From contig NZ_JADPVH010000012.1 in NCBI RefSeq assembly GCF_026932795.1, forward strand, positions 1 through 64,000: a stretch of DNA of 64,000 nucleotides. Reading direction: 5' to 3'. Position numbers and translations under genes: made by a program. Positions 23,804 through 31,942 of this stretch are shown piece by piece. The notes under the pieces are model-generated. The model saw only the letters and a list, made by a program, of their open reading frames with translations. It was not told where the DNA came from and did no database searches. How positions within the stretch are numbered: position 1 is the first letter of the stretch; each line of letters begins with the position of its first letter. The DNA is from Paenarthrobacter sp. Z7-10 (GTDB taxonomy: Bacteria; Actinomycetota; Actinomycetes; Actinomycetales; Micrococcaceae).

Positions 23804-24565
23804 TTATTGGGCCGCGAGGTAGTCGGCGCCGCCGACATACTCGGTGTGACCCGTTTCGACCTCAGCCGTCGCCATTTTCGCCACCTCGGCCGCAAACTCC
23901 TGCACCGAATACAACTTTCCGGCCTCGGACCGGCGCGCCTCGATTGCCCCCGGATTCGCCCGATCCAGCAGAGTGGCAGTAACAGTCCCCTCGATCATGT
24001 CTCCGGAGACAACCACCAATGAAATCCCCAGGCTGCTCAGATTCGGCACCAGTTCGCGCAGGGCGTCTTCACCTGCCCGCTTGCTCCTGGCCACAGGCTC
24101 GTACTCGGGCATGGTGGGGACCGTGTCAATGAAATGGGCTTGATGGCTGGTAACGAAAATGACCCGGGAGCCCTCAGGCATCAGCGGGACCGCTGAGTTG
24201 AGCATATTGACCTGGGCATCGCGGTTGAGTTTCAGGGCATAGTTTTCCTCCACGCCCGCTTCCATACCGCCGGAGGCGTTGAGCACCAGGAGGTCAAGCG
24301 AGCCAAAGTTTTCCATTGCCGCGCTGACCAGCGACTGGACGCCCTCCTGAGTGGTCAGGTCCGCACCAACCGCAACTGCGCGGCCGCCCGCGGACTCTAT
24401 CCCGGCAACAACCTTCTCGGCGCGCGGCGCCTTTTGACGGTAATTGACCACCACAGCGGCACCCTCCGCCGCCAGCAACTTAGCTACTTCGGCACCTATC
24501 CCGCGGGAGGAACCCGTCACAATCGCTGTCTTACCCTGCAGTGTCTTGCCCTCAAACTCGCCCAT
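23804..24565 (-). CDS. SDR with enoyl-reductase-type Tyr-x6-Lys (FabL-like)
   Basis: 253 residues from ATG 24565 (AGGAG 7 nt upstream). It has the classical cofactor loop TGSSRGIGAEVAKLL, but the catalytic residues are spaced YEPVARSK, i.e. Tyr-x6-Lys, as in enoyl-ACP reductases (FabI, InhA, and FabL of Bacillus), not Tyr-x3-Lys as in FabG. It lies 129 nt downstream of fabG on the same strand, the same order as mabA-inhA of mycobacteria. I infer an enoyl-ACP reductase; an ordinary SDR of unknown substrate remains possible. Confidence 0.75.
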   Translation of the reverse strand: MGEFEGKTLQGKTAIVTGSSRGIGAEVAKLLAAEGAAVVVNYRQKAPRAEKVVAGIESAGGRAVAVGADLTTQEGVQSLVSAAMENFGSLDLLVLNASGGMEAGVEENYALKLNRDAQVNMLNSAVPLMPEGSRVIFVTSHQAHFIDTVPTMPEYEPVARSKRAGEDALRELVPNLSSLGISLVVVSGDMIEGTVTATLLDRANPGAIEARRSEAGKLYSVQEFAAEVAKMATAEVETGHTEYVGGADYLAAQ

Positions 24566-24694
24566 CGCAAACTCCTGTCCTAAAGTCCTGCTCATTCAAA
24601 TACTCACGTTGTGGCACGTCCGGCAGACGGCAAGCCGGGAAGCCGCATCCAGTAAGCCGGGAAGCGGCCTCCCCCGGTCCAACCTGGACTTGCT

Positions 24695-25426
24695 TCAGTG
24701 CCCCATGCCCAGACCGCCATCGACCGGAATAACCGCGCCCGAGATATAGGCTGCCTCGTCACTGGCTATCCAGCGCACCACCTTAGCCACCTCATCCGCC
24801 TCGGCAAAACGGCCCACCGGAATGGAGGCCAGATAAGTCTTCTGCGTTTCGGCTGGCAGTTCCGCTGTCATATCCGTACTGACGAATCCGGGTGCGACCA
24901 CATTAGCGGTGATACCCCGAGACCCTAGTTCCCTTGTCAGCGAGCGGGCAATACCCACCAATCCTGCCTTTGACGCCGCGTAGTTGACCTGCCCCGGCGC
25001 GCCGTACAGGCCTGAGACCGAGGAGATAAGCACCACGCGCCCCTTTCGCAGCTTCATCATGCCGCGGCAGGCACGCTTAATCACCCGAAAGGATCCCGTG
25101 AGATTCGTGTCTATTACGGAGCTGAAATCGTCTTCAGTCATCCGCATCAGCAGCGTGTCTTTGGTAATTCCAGCATTGGCCACCAGAACCTGAACGGGTC
25201 CGTGCGCCGCCTCCACCGCAGAGAACGCGGCATCGATGCTCTGTTCGTCGGTGACGTCGGCCTGGACGCCCAGGATTCCGTCCGGCAAGGTCGTTTCACT
25301 GCGGTAGGTCACTGCGACCTTGTCGCCGTTGGCGAGGAACGCCTTGGCAATCGCCAAGCCGATGCCCCGGTTGCCCCCTGTCACCAGGACGCTGCGCCCC
25401 GTACTTTCCGCTGGCTGTTCCGCCAT
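24695..25426 (-). CDS. fabG: 3-oxoacyl-ACP reductase
   Basis: 243 residues. It is the NADPH-dependent second step of the fatty-acid elongation cycle. Motifs: VTGGNRGIGLAIAKAF, NAGITKDTLLMRM, SSVSGLYGAPGQVNYAASKAG (Ser, Tyr-x3-Lys), APGFVSTDMT and ISGAVIPVDGG. It resembles mycobacterial MabA. The ATG at 25426 has GGAGG 9 nt upstream, and a TAGGAT -10 candidate lies at 25459-25464. It is divergent from the DUF3099-SURF1 operon and followed by the enoyl-reductase-like SDR. Confidence 0.95.
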   Translation of the reverse strand: MAEQPAESTGRSVLVTGGNRGIGLAIAKAFLANGDKVAVTYRSETTLPDGILGVQADVTDEQSIDAAFSAVEAAHGPVQVLVANAGITKDTLLMRMTEDDFSSVIDTNLTGSFRVIKRACRGMMKLRKGRVVLISSVSGLYGAPGQVNYAASKAGLVGIARSLTRELGSRGITANVVAPGFVSTDMTAELPAETQKTYLASIPVGRFAEADEVAKVVRWIASDEAAYISGAVIPVDGGLGMGH

Positions 25427-25458
25427 TATTCCTACCTCCGTGATCGTTCCCGCAATGA

Positions 25459-25464
25459 ATCCTA
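25459..25464 (-). promoter_or_regulatory. Candidate -10 box of fabG
   Basis: TAGGAT on the minus strand, about 33 nt before the ATG, leaving a leader of about 26 nt that includes the GGAGG ribosome-binding site. A -35 at standard spacing is not obvious. Confidence 0.4.
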
Positions 25465-25604
25465 TCTGCCATTCGTTGGAGCAGCTGTGTGCAACTGTCC
25501 TGCTTCCGGGCCTCCGGAACGGTCCCGGGACTAACTCGAAGTCCGACCGCGGCTTTTGGAACTGCAGTTGCCGGTGAGAGAATGGAAGAGGCCTTGGGAG
25601 CGTG

Positions 25605-26177
25605 ATGAACAGAAAAACAGCAGCACATCCGGCCGGGAAGGCCGGCAGCGGCTCAGCCGGCTCCGAAAATATCCACAATATTACCGATGCCCGCACCGGA
25701 CAGACCGATGATATGCACCGGCGCATGGTCAAATATGCGTTGGCCATGGGCATCCGACTCGTCTGTCTGCTCCTGATCTTCGTCCTCGACGGCTGGCTCA
25801 AACTTATCGCCGTCGCCGGCGCCGTCTTCCTGCCGTGGATCGCCGTTGTCATCGCCAACGGCGGCAGCGATACGGTCAATGAACACTCCGCTGCCCTACT
25901 GGATTCAGCACCCCTGGCTGAGCTGGAAAGCCTTCCCTATCCGGCACCGGCCGACAGCGGCGGCAATGGCAGCAGCGGCAATGATAGCGACGGACGAGAT
26001 GGATACGCGCACTCCCCGACGGTGCGCGGTGAAGTGGTCGACGACGACGACGACCTTGCAGGCACGGGCGGGAGGACCGCCCACAACGGCGGCAGACCGG
26101 ACGACGAAGCCGACGGCGGCAGGACGATGCATAACGACGGCGGCAGGCAACCGGGCAACGACGACGGCCAGCCATGA
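25605..26177 (+). CDS. DUF3099 membrane protein
   Basis: 190 residues. The DUF3099 core (ITDARTGQTDDMHRRMVKYA, then two hydrophobic helices at roughly residues 48-82 including IRLVCLLLIFVLDGWLKL) is clear. The last ~75 residues are low-complexity, rich in Asp, Gly and Asn, with a DDDDD run. Function is unknown. Its stop overlaps the next start (ATGA), and SURF1 follows, so a role near cytochrome oxidase assembly or envelope physiology is conceivable. ATG 25605 is preferred to the adjacent GTG 25602; GGGAG lies just upstream. Confidence 0.82.
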   Translation: MNRKTAAHPAGKAGSGSAGSENIHNITDARTGQTDDMHRRMVKYALAMGIRLVCLLLIFVLDGWLKLIAVAGAVFLPWIAVVIANGGSDTVNEHSAALLDSAPLAELESLPYPAPADSGGNGSSGNDSDGRDGYAHSPTVRGEVVDDDDDLAGTGGRTAHNGGRPDDEADGGRTMHNDGGRQPGNDDGQP

Positions 26178-26419
26178 ATCTGCTGGATATGCTCGGTGCC
26201 GGGACGCCCGAAGCGGCCACGATCTGCTCGCGGAAGGCGTGCCGCGGCGCTGCCACCACCCAACTCTTATGGAACAACCCTAAAATCCATTCACCGGACC
26301 GGCGTAAGATTTGGCTGGCCTGTGACGAACACGCGTCATGGTTGGAGGACTACCTGCGCACGCGTGGACTGTGGCGGCAAACGGTGCCGCTGGGCTCGAT
26401 TGACGGAACTGAGGAATAG
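26174..26419 (+). CDS. Small Cys/His-rich protein, conserved near SURF1
   Basis: 81 residues with CSRKACRGAA near residue 18 and WLACDEHASWLEDYL near residue 48: a C-x4-C and C-x2-H arrangement that could bind a metal. The core NNPKIHSPDRRKIWLACDEH looks strongly conserved in actinobacterial homologues as I remember them, some misleadingly annotated as acetone carboxylase. It starts inside the DUF3099 stop (ATGA) and ends 9 nt before SURF1, so the three are co-translated. Function unknown. Confidence 0.8.
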   Translation: MNLLDMLGAGTPEAATICSRKACRGAATTQLLWNNPKIHSPDRRKIWLACDEHASWLEDYLRTRGLWRQTVPLGSIDGTEE

Positions 26420-26428
26420 CAGCTGAGG

Positions 26429-27322
26429 ATGTATAAGTTTCTCTTTACCGGCAAGTGGATGGGCTATCTGCTGCTGGCTGCCGTTTTCGCGACCGCCTGC
26501 GTAGGTCTTGGGCGCTGGCAATTTGACCGGCGGACCGAGGTGGTCAACAACATCAACAAGATCAAGAACAATTACAGCGCTGCGCCCTTGGACATCGCCC
26601 AGGCGCGCGGGCAGTTCCAAACGCTGAATCCGGCGATGGAATGGACACCCGTGTCCCTGCGCGGAATCTACGACACAGCTGACCAGCGTGTGGTGCGGAA
26701 CCGCCCGCTGAATGGACACCCCGGCTACGAAGTCGTAGTCCCGCTCAAACTCGTCAGCGGGGATACCGTGATTATCGACCGCGGCTGGCTGCCCATTGGC
26801 AACCGGGAAGGCGGTCACCCGGACACGGTGCCGCAGCCGGTGTCCGGGCCTGTCACCGTCGTCGCGCGTTTACGGCCGTCGGAACCTCAGGTCAACCGGG
26901 GCGCTCCCGCCGGACAGCTGGCCTCGATCGACTTGGAGAACTATGCCAAGGAACTCGGATATCCGATCCTGACAGGCGCCTACGGCGAACTGGCAACCGA
27001 ATCCCCTGCCGCAGCGGTCAATCCGACGGGTTTTGCCATGCCGTCCATCGATGAGGGATCGCATTTGAGTTACGCCATGCAGTGGTTCGCCTTCGGCGTG
27101 CTTGCCTTCGTAGGGTACGGGTATGCGGCGCGGCAACAGGTTCGGGCGGATCAGATGGCGGCCGAGGACGGAGTCGAAGAGTCCGAGGAGATCTACGGCC
27201 GCGGATCAAAGTTTCAGCCCCGGCGCAAGCCGCTTCCCCGCCGGGTAAGACGGAACGGAAAACCGCGGCGAGCCACGGCGGAAGAAACCGAGGATGCGCT
27301 GCTGGACGCCCAAGGGTTCTGA
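26429..27322 (+). CDS. SURF1-family cytochrome oxidase assembly protein
   Basis: 297 residues. SURF1 (Shy1) proteins help load heme a into cytochrome c oxidase. The fold is visible: transmembrane helix at residues ~10-27, LGRWQFDRR, RGWLPIGNREG, and a C-terminal helix LSYAMQWFAFGVLAFVGYGY. A basic, hydrophilic tail of about 65 residues follows. ctaA and ctaB, which make heme A, lie at 43.8 and 45.5 kb. The ATG at 26429 has GAGGA nearby. Confidence 0.9.
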   Translation: MYKFLFTGKWMGYLLLAAVFATACVGLGRWQFDRRTEVVNNINKIKNNYSAAPLDIAQARGQFQTLNPAMEWTPVSLRGIYDTADQRVVRNRPLNGHPGYEVVVPLKLVSGDTVIIDRGWLPIGNREGGHPDTVPQPVSGPVTVVARLRPSEPQVNRGAPAGQLASIDLENYAKELGYPILTGAYGELATESPAAAVNPTGFAMPSIDEGSHLSYAMQWFAFGVLAFVGYGYAARQQVRADQMAAEDGVEESEEIYGRGSKFQPRRKPLPRRVRRNGKPRRATAEETEDALLDAQGF

Positions 27323-27338
27323 TACCCGCCCCGGGGTC

Positions 27339-27344
27339 TAGACT
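27339..27344 (+). promoter_or_regulatory. -10 box of leaderless YbaK-type gene
   Basis: TAGACT followed by six bases (GCTTGG) and the GTG start at 27351. No Shine-Dalgarno. It gives the gene its own promoter despite lying only 28 nt behind SURF1. Confidence 0.65.
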
Positions 27345-27350
27345 GCTTGG

Positions 27351-27818
27351 GTGTTTGTTGAGCCAGTCCAGAATGTCAGAAATGCCCTGACCACCGCAGG
27401 CGCCCCGGATACCGTCACCGTGTTCGAGGACAGCGTCCCGACGGCTTCCGCCGCTGCCGAAGTCCTGCAGTGCGAGGTCGGTGCCATCGCCAACAGCCTG
27501 ATTTTCGACCTTGACGGCAAACCCCTGCTGATCCTGGCCAGCGGAGCCGCGAAGGTGAACGTCAATCTGGTCACCGCGCTCTTGGGCGCCGGAAAAATCC
27601 GGCGTGCCAGCCCCGGTTTTGTGCACCAGCACACCGGGCAGCAGGTGGGAGGTGTAGCTCCGGTGGGCCACCCGGAAAAGATCGAGACTATCCTGGACAC
27701 CTCCCTTGAGCAGTATCCGCTTTTGTGGGCCGGGGCAGGGGACCACAACGCCATGTTCTCCATCAGCTACGAGGAACTGCAGCGAATCACGGACGCGCGG
27801 TCCATGCGCGTCCGTTAG
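27351..27818 (+). CDS. YbaK/EbsC-type aminoacyl-tRNA deacylase
   Basis: 155 residues, the size of stand-alone YbaK/ProX editing proteins that hydrolyse mischarged tRNA such as Cys-tRNA(Pro). The conserved core is present: CEVGAIANSLIF, the lysine in SGAAKVNVNLV, and GFVHQHTGQQVGGVAPVGHP. Substrate specificity within the family cannot be read. The GTG start follows a TAGACT -10 box by six bases. Confidence 0.85.
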   Translation: MFVEPVQNVRNALTTAGAPDTVTVFEDSVPTASAAAEVLQCEVGAIANSLIFDLDGKPLLILASGAAKVNVNLVTALLGAGKIRRASPGFVHQHTGQQVGGVAPVGHPEKIETILDTSLEQYPLLWAGAGDHNAMFSISYEELQRITDARSMRVR

Positions 27819-27922
27819 CTCCTGGATTACCGGCACGCTTAGGGACCGGGCTGGTCCGCGACCTAGAGCGCACGGGTTACCGGCCCTCAACGGGGAACTG
27901 GACGGGGCACCGTTGCCCGGGA

Positions 27923-29521
27923 CTAGGCGAGCGTAATCAGATCCAGGTAGTCGTCGTTCCAGTGGTCTTCGATCCCGTCCGGCAGCAGCACCACGCGCTC
28001 CGGGTTGAGGGCGGAGACCGCACCGTCATCGTGACTGACAAGCACGACGGCGCCATTGTAGTTGCGCAGGGCACCGAGGATTTCGGCGCGGCTGGCGGCG
28101 TCCAGGTTGTTCGTGGGCTCGTCGAGGAGCAGCACGTTGGCCGACGACGCGACGATCGTGGCTAGGGCAAGGCGGGTTTTTTCACCACCGGAGAGCACCC
28201 CGGCCGGCTTGTTGACGTCATCGCCGGAGAAGAGGAACGATCCCAAAATGCCGCGCACTTCCGCATCCTGCATGTCCCCGGCGGCACTGCGCATGTTCTC
28301 CAGCACGGTCCGGCTGGTGTCCAGGGTGTCATGCTCCTGGGCGTAGTAACCCACCTTCAGTCCATGCCCGGGCGTGACGGAACCCGTGTCGGGTGAGTCC
28401 ACCCCGGCCAGCATTCGCAGCAGCGTCGTCTTTCCCGCACCGTTGAGGCCAAGGATCACCACCTTGGAACCCCTGTCGATGGCCAGGTCCACGTCAGTGA
28501 AGATTTCCAGCGATCCATAGGACTTACTCAAACCCTCGGCCGTCAGCGGAGTCTTTCCGCAGGGAGCCGGTTCCGGGAAACGCAGGGCTGCCACCCGGTC
28601 CTGGGCACGAACCTCCTGCAGATCCCCCAACAGCCGCTGGGCGCGCTTGGCCATATTCTGCGCGGCAACGGCCTTGGATGCCTTGGCCCGCATTTTGTTG
28701 GCTTGGTCCATCAGGACGCCGGCCTTCTTTTCTGCATTGGCACGTTCGCGTTTGCGGGCGCGTTCATCCGTTTCACGCTGTTCCAGGTATTTCTTCCAGC
28801 CCAGGTTGTACTGGTCGATCGTGGCACGGTTGGCGTCAAGGTTGTAGACCTTGTTCACCGTCGCTTCCAGCAGATCCACGTCGTGGCTGATGACAATCAG
28901 CCCACCCTTGTGATCCTTGAGGAAATCGCGGAGCCAGGCGATCGAATCCGCGTCCAGGTGGTTGGTGGGCTCGTCAAGGAGCATGGTTTCGGCACCGGAA
29001 AAAAGGATGCGGGCCAATTCGACCCGACGGCGTTGGCCACCGGAGAGGGTCTTCAGCGGCTGGTTCAGGATCCGGTCCGGCAGAGCCAGGTTGGACGAAA
29101 TGGCCGCCGCTTCCGCTTCAGCCGCGTATCCGCCGTTGCTCAGAAATTCGTGTTCGACCCGGTCGTAGCGTGCCATCGCCTTGGCCTGAACCGCTGGATC
29201 CTCGCTGGCCATGTCCATTTCCGTGGCCCTGAGTTTGGTGATCACGGTGTCAAGGTTCCGGGCGGAAAGGATGCGGTCCCGGGCCAATTGCTCCATGTCC
29301 GGGGTCCGCGGATCCTGCGGAAGGTAACCAATCTCACCCGAGCGGGTCACTTTTCCAGCGGCCGGAAGCCCTTCACCGGCCAACACGCGGGTCAGGGTTG
29401 TCTTACCTGCACCGTTTCGGCCCACCAACCCGATCTTGTCCCCCTTGTCGATCCGGAAGGACACTTCGTCCATGAGCAGCCGCGCACCGGCGCGTAACTC
29501 AAGGTCTTGGACGATAATCAA
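27923..29521 (-). CDS. ABC-F family ATPase (ribosome-associated)
   Basis: 532 residues with two ABC domains: Walker A VGRNGAGKTTLT and LGLNGAGKTTLL, signatures LSGGQRRRVELARIL and LSGGEKTRLALATI, and no membrane segments. The helical linker between them (~residues 240-310) is rich in Lys, Arg and Ala, as in translation-acting ABC-F proteins. It corresponds to Rv1473 in the mycobacterial order. Whether it acts in translation control or antibiotic protection is open. The start is TTG with GAAAGG 8 nt upstream. Convergent with the YbaK-type gene. Confidence 0.9.
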   Translation of the reverse strand: MIIVQDLELRAGARLLMDEVSFRIDKGDKIGLVGRNGAGKTTLTRVLAGEGLPAAGKVTRSGEIGYLPQDPRTPDMEQLARDRILSARNLDTVITKLRATEMDMASEDPAVQAKAMARYDRVEHEFLSNGGYAAEAEAAAISSNLALPDRILNQPLKTLSGGQRRRVELARILFSGAETMLLDEPTNHLDADSIAWLRDFLKDHKGGLIVISHDVDLLEATVNKVYNLDANRATIDQYNLGWKKYLEQRETDERARKRERANAEKKAGVLMDQANKMRAKASKAVAAQNMAKRAQRLLGDLQEVRAQDRVAALRFPEPAPCGKTPLTAEGLSKSYGSLEIFTDVDLAIDRGSKVVILGLNGAGKTTLLRMLAGVDSPDTGSVTPGHGLKVGYYAQEHDTLDTSRTVLENMRSAAGDMQDAEVRGILGSFLFSGDDVNKPAGVLSGGEKTRLALATIVASSANVLLLDEPTNNLDAASRAEILGALRNYNGAVVLVSHDDGAVSALNPERVVLLPDGIEDHWNDDYLDLITLA

Positions 29522-29658
29522 GGTAGTAACCTTTCACAGAACGGATGCAGAATTACAGGCATGGGCCTATCCAGTCTACCGGTGCTGAGGCTTCAGCTTT
29601 TTGCCCGGTCTTAGTGCATCAGCGCCAATGCTTCCCGCAGCGCCAGGCGGTAACGTCT

Positions 29659-29676
29659 TTAGTTAATGGTCACTAA
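29659..29676. promoter_or_regulatory. Candidate operator at the bioY promoter
   Basis: An imperfect palindrome (TTAGT at 29659-29663 with ACTAA at 29672-29676, plus an inner A/T pair) overlaps the expected transcription start set by a TAACGT box at 29651-29656. Biotin uptake genes are commonly repressed by a biotin-sensing regulator (BioQ, BirA). Assignment to such a factor is inference. Confidence 0.4.
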
Positions 29677-29773
29677 CCCAAAGCGGGTTTGCAGGTGGCC
29701 GGAACATCTGTCCGTCGTCGTCGCATCAACCCGCCCGCAGCGCGCTGCCGGGTGCCACACCGAAAGCAGGCCC

Positions 29774-30475
29774 ATGAGCCATCCACATCCGAAGCCGCCA
29801 AGTTCCCGCCGGACGCCGGCCATGACGCAGGAACTCGCCCCAGCCTCCCGGACAGCAGCGCCGAAGCTCCGGCAAAACGGCACCGCGCTCGGCCGCGGCG
29901 GGGCGCACGCCTCGCGGCCGCGCTGGAACGCCGGCGATCTGGCCCTGATCGCGGTCTTTGCCGCACTGCTGGCCGCCTCGATTGCCGTTCCCGGGATCCC
30001 GGTTGGACCCCTCGGTGTTCCCATCACCCTGCAGACCTTGGCCGTGACCCTGTGCGGCCTGGTCCTGGGCTTTGGCCGCGGCACCGCCGCCGTCGGGCTC
30101 TACGTGCTGCTGGGCCTGGTGGGCCTGCCCATCTTCAGCGGCTTCCGTGCCGGTCCGGCGATTCTGGCGGGACCGTCCGCCGGGTACATCATCGGCTTCA
30201 TCTTCGGCGCAGCCGTCGTCGGCGCGCTGGCACCCTGGGCTCTGCGGCGCCGCGGCCGGGCCGGCTGGCTGTTCGCCGCAGCCACCGTCGGCATGCTGGT
30301 GGTACACGGTTTGGGGGTACTGGGTTTTATGGCAAAAGGAATGGGCTATTGGCCGGCTGTGCTGGCGGATGCCGCCTACTATCCGGGAGACATCATAAAG
30401 AACGTGCTCGCGGTGGCGGTGGCGCTGAGCCTGCACCGGGCCTTTCCCGACGTCCTGCTGCGCCGCCGGAGGTGA
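29774..30475 (+). CDS. bioY: BioY, substrate-binding subunit of biotin ECF transporter
   Basis: 233 residues from ATG 29774; the frame is open back to an ATG at 29666, directly behind the promoter, so the true start is uncertain. The N-terminal ~55 residues are polar. The BioY core begins at WNAGDLALIAVFAALLAA, with GVPITLQTLAVTLCGLVLG, GLPIFSGFRAGP and GPSAGYIIGF (family signature), and DIIKNVLAVAVAL at the end; about six helices. It binds biotin and works with bioM and bioN downstream. Confidence 0.9.
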   Translation: MSHPHPKPPSSRRTPAMTQELAPASRTAAPKLRQNGTALGRGGAHASRPRWNAGDLALIAVFAALLAASIAVPGIPVGPLGVPITLQTLAVTLCGLVLGFGRGTAAVGLYVLLGLVGLPIFSGFRAGPAILAGPSAGYIIGFIFGAAVVGALAPWALRRRGRAGWLFAAATVGMLVVHGLGVLGFMAKGMGYWPAVLADAAYYPGDIIKNVLAVAVALSLHRAFPDVLLRRRR

Positions 30476-30533
30476 GCCAGGAGTCGGGGCGGTTGGTGGA
30501 TAGGGAATCAGCGGCGGCAGACAGCAGCCTGAT

Positions 30534-31229
30534 ATGAACCGGATCCAGCTTGACGCCGCCTCCGTACTGCTGCCGGCCGCGGATGGCACGGACCGGCAAA
30601 TTCTGCGCCCTACCACTCTCGACCTCACCGAGCAGCGGATCGCCGTGATAGGCGCCAACGGTTCGGGCAAATCCACGCTGCTGCGGCTGGTCAACGGCCT
30701 GCTGCTGCCCAGCGCGGGAACCGTCACGGTCAACGGCCTGGACACCGCCCGCGATGGGCGCGCCGTGCGCCGGCAGGTTGGCTTCGTCTTCACCGATCCG
30801 CTCTCACAGCTGGTCATGCCCACGCCGCTGGAGGACCTTGAACTCTCGCTGCGCCGCCTGTATCCCTCGGGTTCGAAACGGCGAACCGCAGCCATGGACA
30901 TCCTCGACGGTTTCGGCCTTGCTCCGTTGGCGCAGAACAGCATTTACGAACTCTCCGGCGGCGAGCGGCAGCTGGTGGCCCTCGCGTCCGTCCTTGCGGT
31001 CCGGCCCGGCGTTTTGGTGCTGGATGAGCCGTCCACACTTCTTGATCTGCGCAACACCCGCCTGCTGCGCGAGCGGCTGGCCGGGTTGCCGCAGCAGCTG
31101 CTCATTTCCACCCACGATCTGGAGCTGGCCCAGGATTGCACGCGGGCGCTGGTGATCGGCGACGGCGGCGTCGTCTTTGACGGCCCTCCCGCCGACGCGG
31201 TGGCACGCTATCACCAGCTGGCCCGCTGA
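30534..31229 (+). CDS. bioM: BioM, ATPase of biotin ECF transporter
   Basis: 231 residues. Walker A IGANGSGKSTLLRL, Q-loop region FVFTDPLSQLVMPT, signature ELSGGERQLVALASVL, Walker B VLVLDEPSTLLD and switch His in ISTHDLEL are all present. It has the compact size of CbiO-type ECF ATPases. It lies 58 nt after bioY, and its stop overlaps the bioN start (TGATG), which supports a bioYMN operon. Confidence 0.92.
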   Translation: MNRIQLDAASVLLPAADGTDRQILRPTTLDLTEQRIAVIGANGSGKSTLLRLVNGLLLPSAGTVTVNGLDTARDGRAVRRQVGFVFTDPLSQLVMPTPLEDLELSLRRLYPSGSKRRTAAMDILDGFGLAPLAQNSIYELSGGERQLVALASVLAVRPGVLVLDEPSTLLDLRNTRLLRERLAGLPQQLLISTHDLELAQDCTRALVIGDGGVVFDGPPADAVARYHQLAR

Positions 31230-31852
31230 TGCGCGGCCACGCCCACCTTATCGCCGCCTACCACCCCGGCAACTCTGTGGTCCACCGCGCTCCGCTCCGG
31301 CTCAAAGCAGCGTTCCTGCTGGTCGTCGCCGTGGTCTGCTTCGCCGGCGCTGGTCCCTTCGCCGCCAGCGGTGCCCTGACCGCCGTCGTCGTGCTGCACT
31401 TTGCCGCGCAGCTGCCGGCCGCCCGGCTCTGGAAGCCGATCCGGCTAATGCTCGTGTTTCTGCTGCTGATCGGCGCCTATCAGTTCTGGCAGTCCGGTCC
31501 GCTCACGGCCTGGCGGATCCTCGCCGGCATTCTCGCCACGGTGCTGGCGGCCAATATTCTTACCGCGACCACGCCGGTGGACCGGCTGCTGGACGGGCTG
31601 GCGCGGCTGGTGGCACCGTTGCGCAGGTTCGGCGCCGATCCGGAGCGCTTTGCCCTCACCGTCTCGCTGATGCTGCGCAGCATCCCATTCATTATTGGTG
31701 CCTTCGACGACGTCCGGGACGCCGCCCGGGCACGCGGGCTGGAACGGAACCTGCGGGCCCGCACACTGCCGGTGATGATCTGCACCGTGGCCTACGCCCG
31801 GCAGACCGGCGAGGCACTGGCGGCCCGCGGACTGGGCGAAGCCGAAGAGTAG
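31229..31852 (+). CDS. bioN: BioN, transmembrane coupling protein of biotin ECF transporter
   Basis: 207 residues, a short EcfT. It has about four to five hydrophobic helices and the coupling motifs with Ala-Arg-Gly near the C-terminus: DAARARGLERN and EALAARGLGEAEE, which dock onto the ATPases. It starts within the bioM stop. The HPGNSVVHRAPLRLKAAFLL start is typical of BioN/CbiQ-type proteins. Confidence 0.92.
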   Translation: MRGHAHLIAAYHPGNSVVHRAPLRLKAAFLLVVAVVCFAGAGPFAASGALTAVVVLHFAAQLPAARLWKPIRLMLVFLLLIGAYQFWQSGPLTAWRILAGILATVLAANILTATTPVDRLLDGLARLVAPLRRFGADPERFALTVSLMLRSIPFIIGAFDDVRDAARARGLERNLRARTLPVMICTVAYARQTGEALAARGLGEAEE

Positions 31853-31890
31853 ACCGGCGGATCGGTTCTGGTCAATGAGCTTGCCGTCGC

Positions 31891-31917
31891 GCTGAGCAGG
31901 ACGGTAATTTGCTCAGC
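31891..31917. terminator. Hairpin between convergent bioN and thiolase genes
   Basis: GCTGAGCA (31891-31898) pairs with TGCTCAGC (31910-31917) around an 11-base loop that includes AATT. It has no strong T-run. Its position between two gene ends supports a terminator role. Confidence 0.5.
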
Positions 31918-31942
31918 GGCGCCCGGTGCCGAGTGAGCAGGT

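Noticed and set aside
26041-26165. GACGACGACG and GGCGGCA repeats in the DUF3099 gene as possible CRISPR-like or mobile repeats
   Set aside because: They encode an Asp/Gly-rich low-complexity tail in frame; spacing is irregular.
27819-27922. Possible small gene or terminator between the YbaK-type and ABC-F genes
   Set aside because: Only a weak GGACC/GGTCC hairpin near 27846-27860; nothing convincing.
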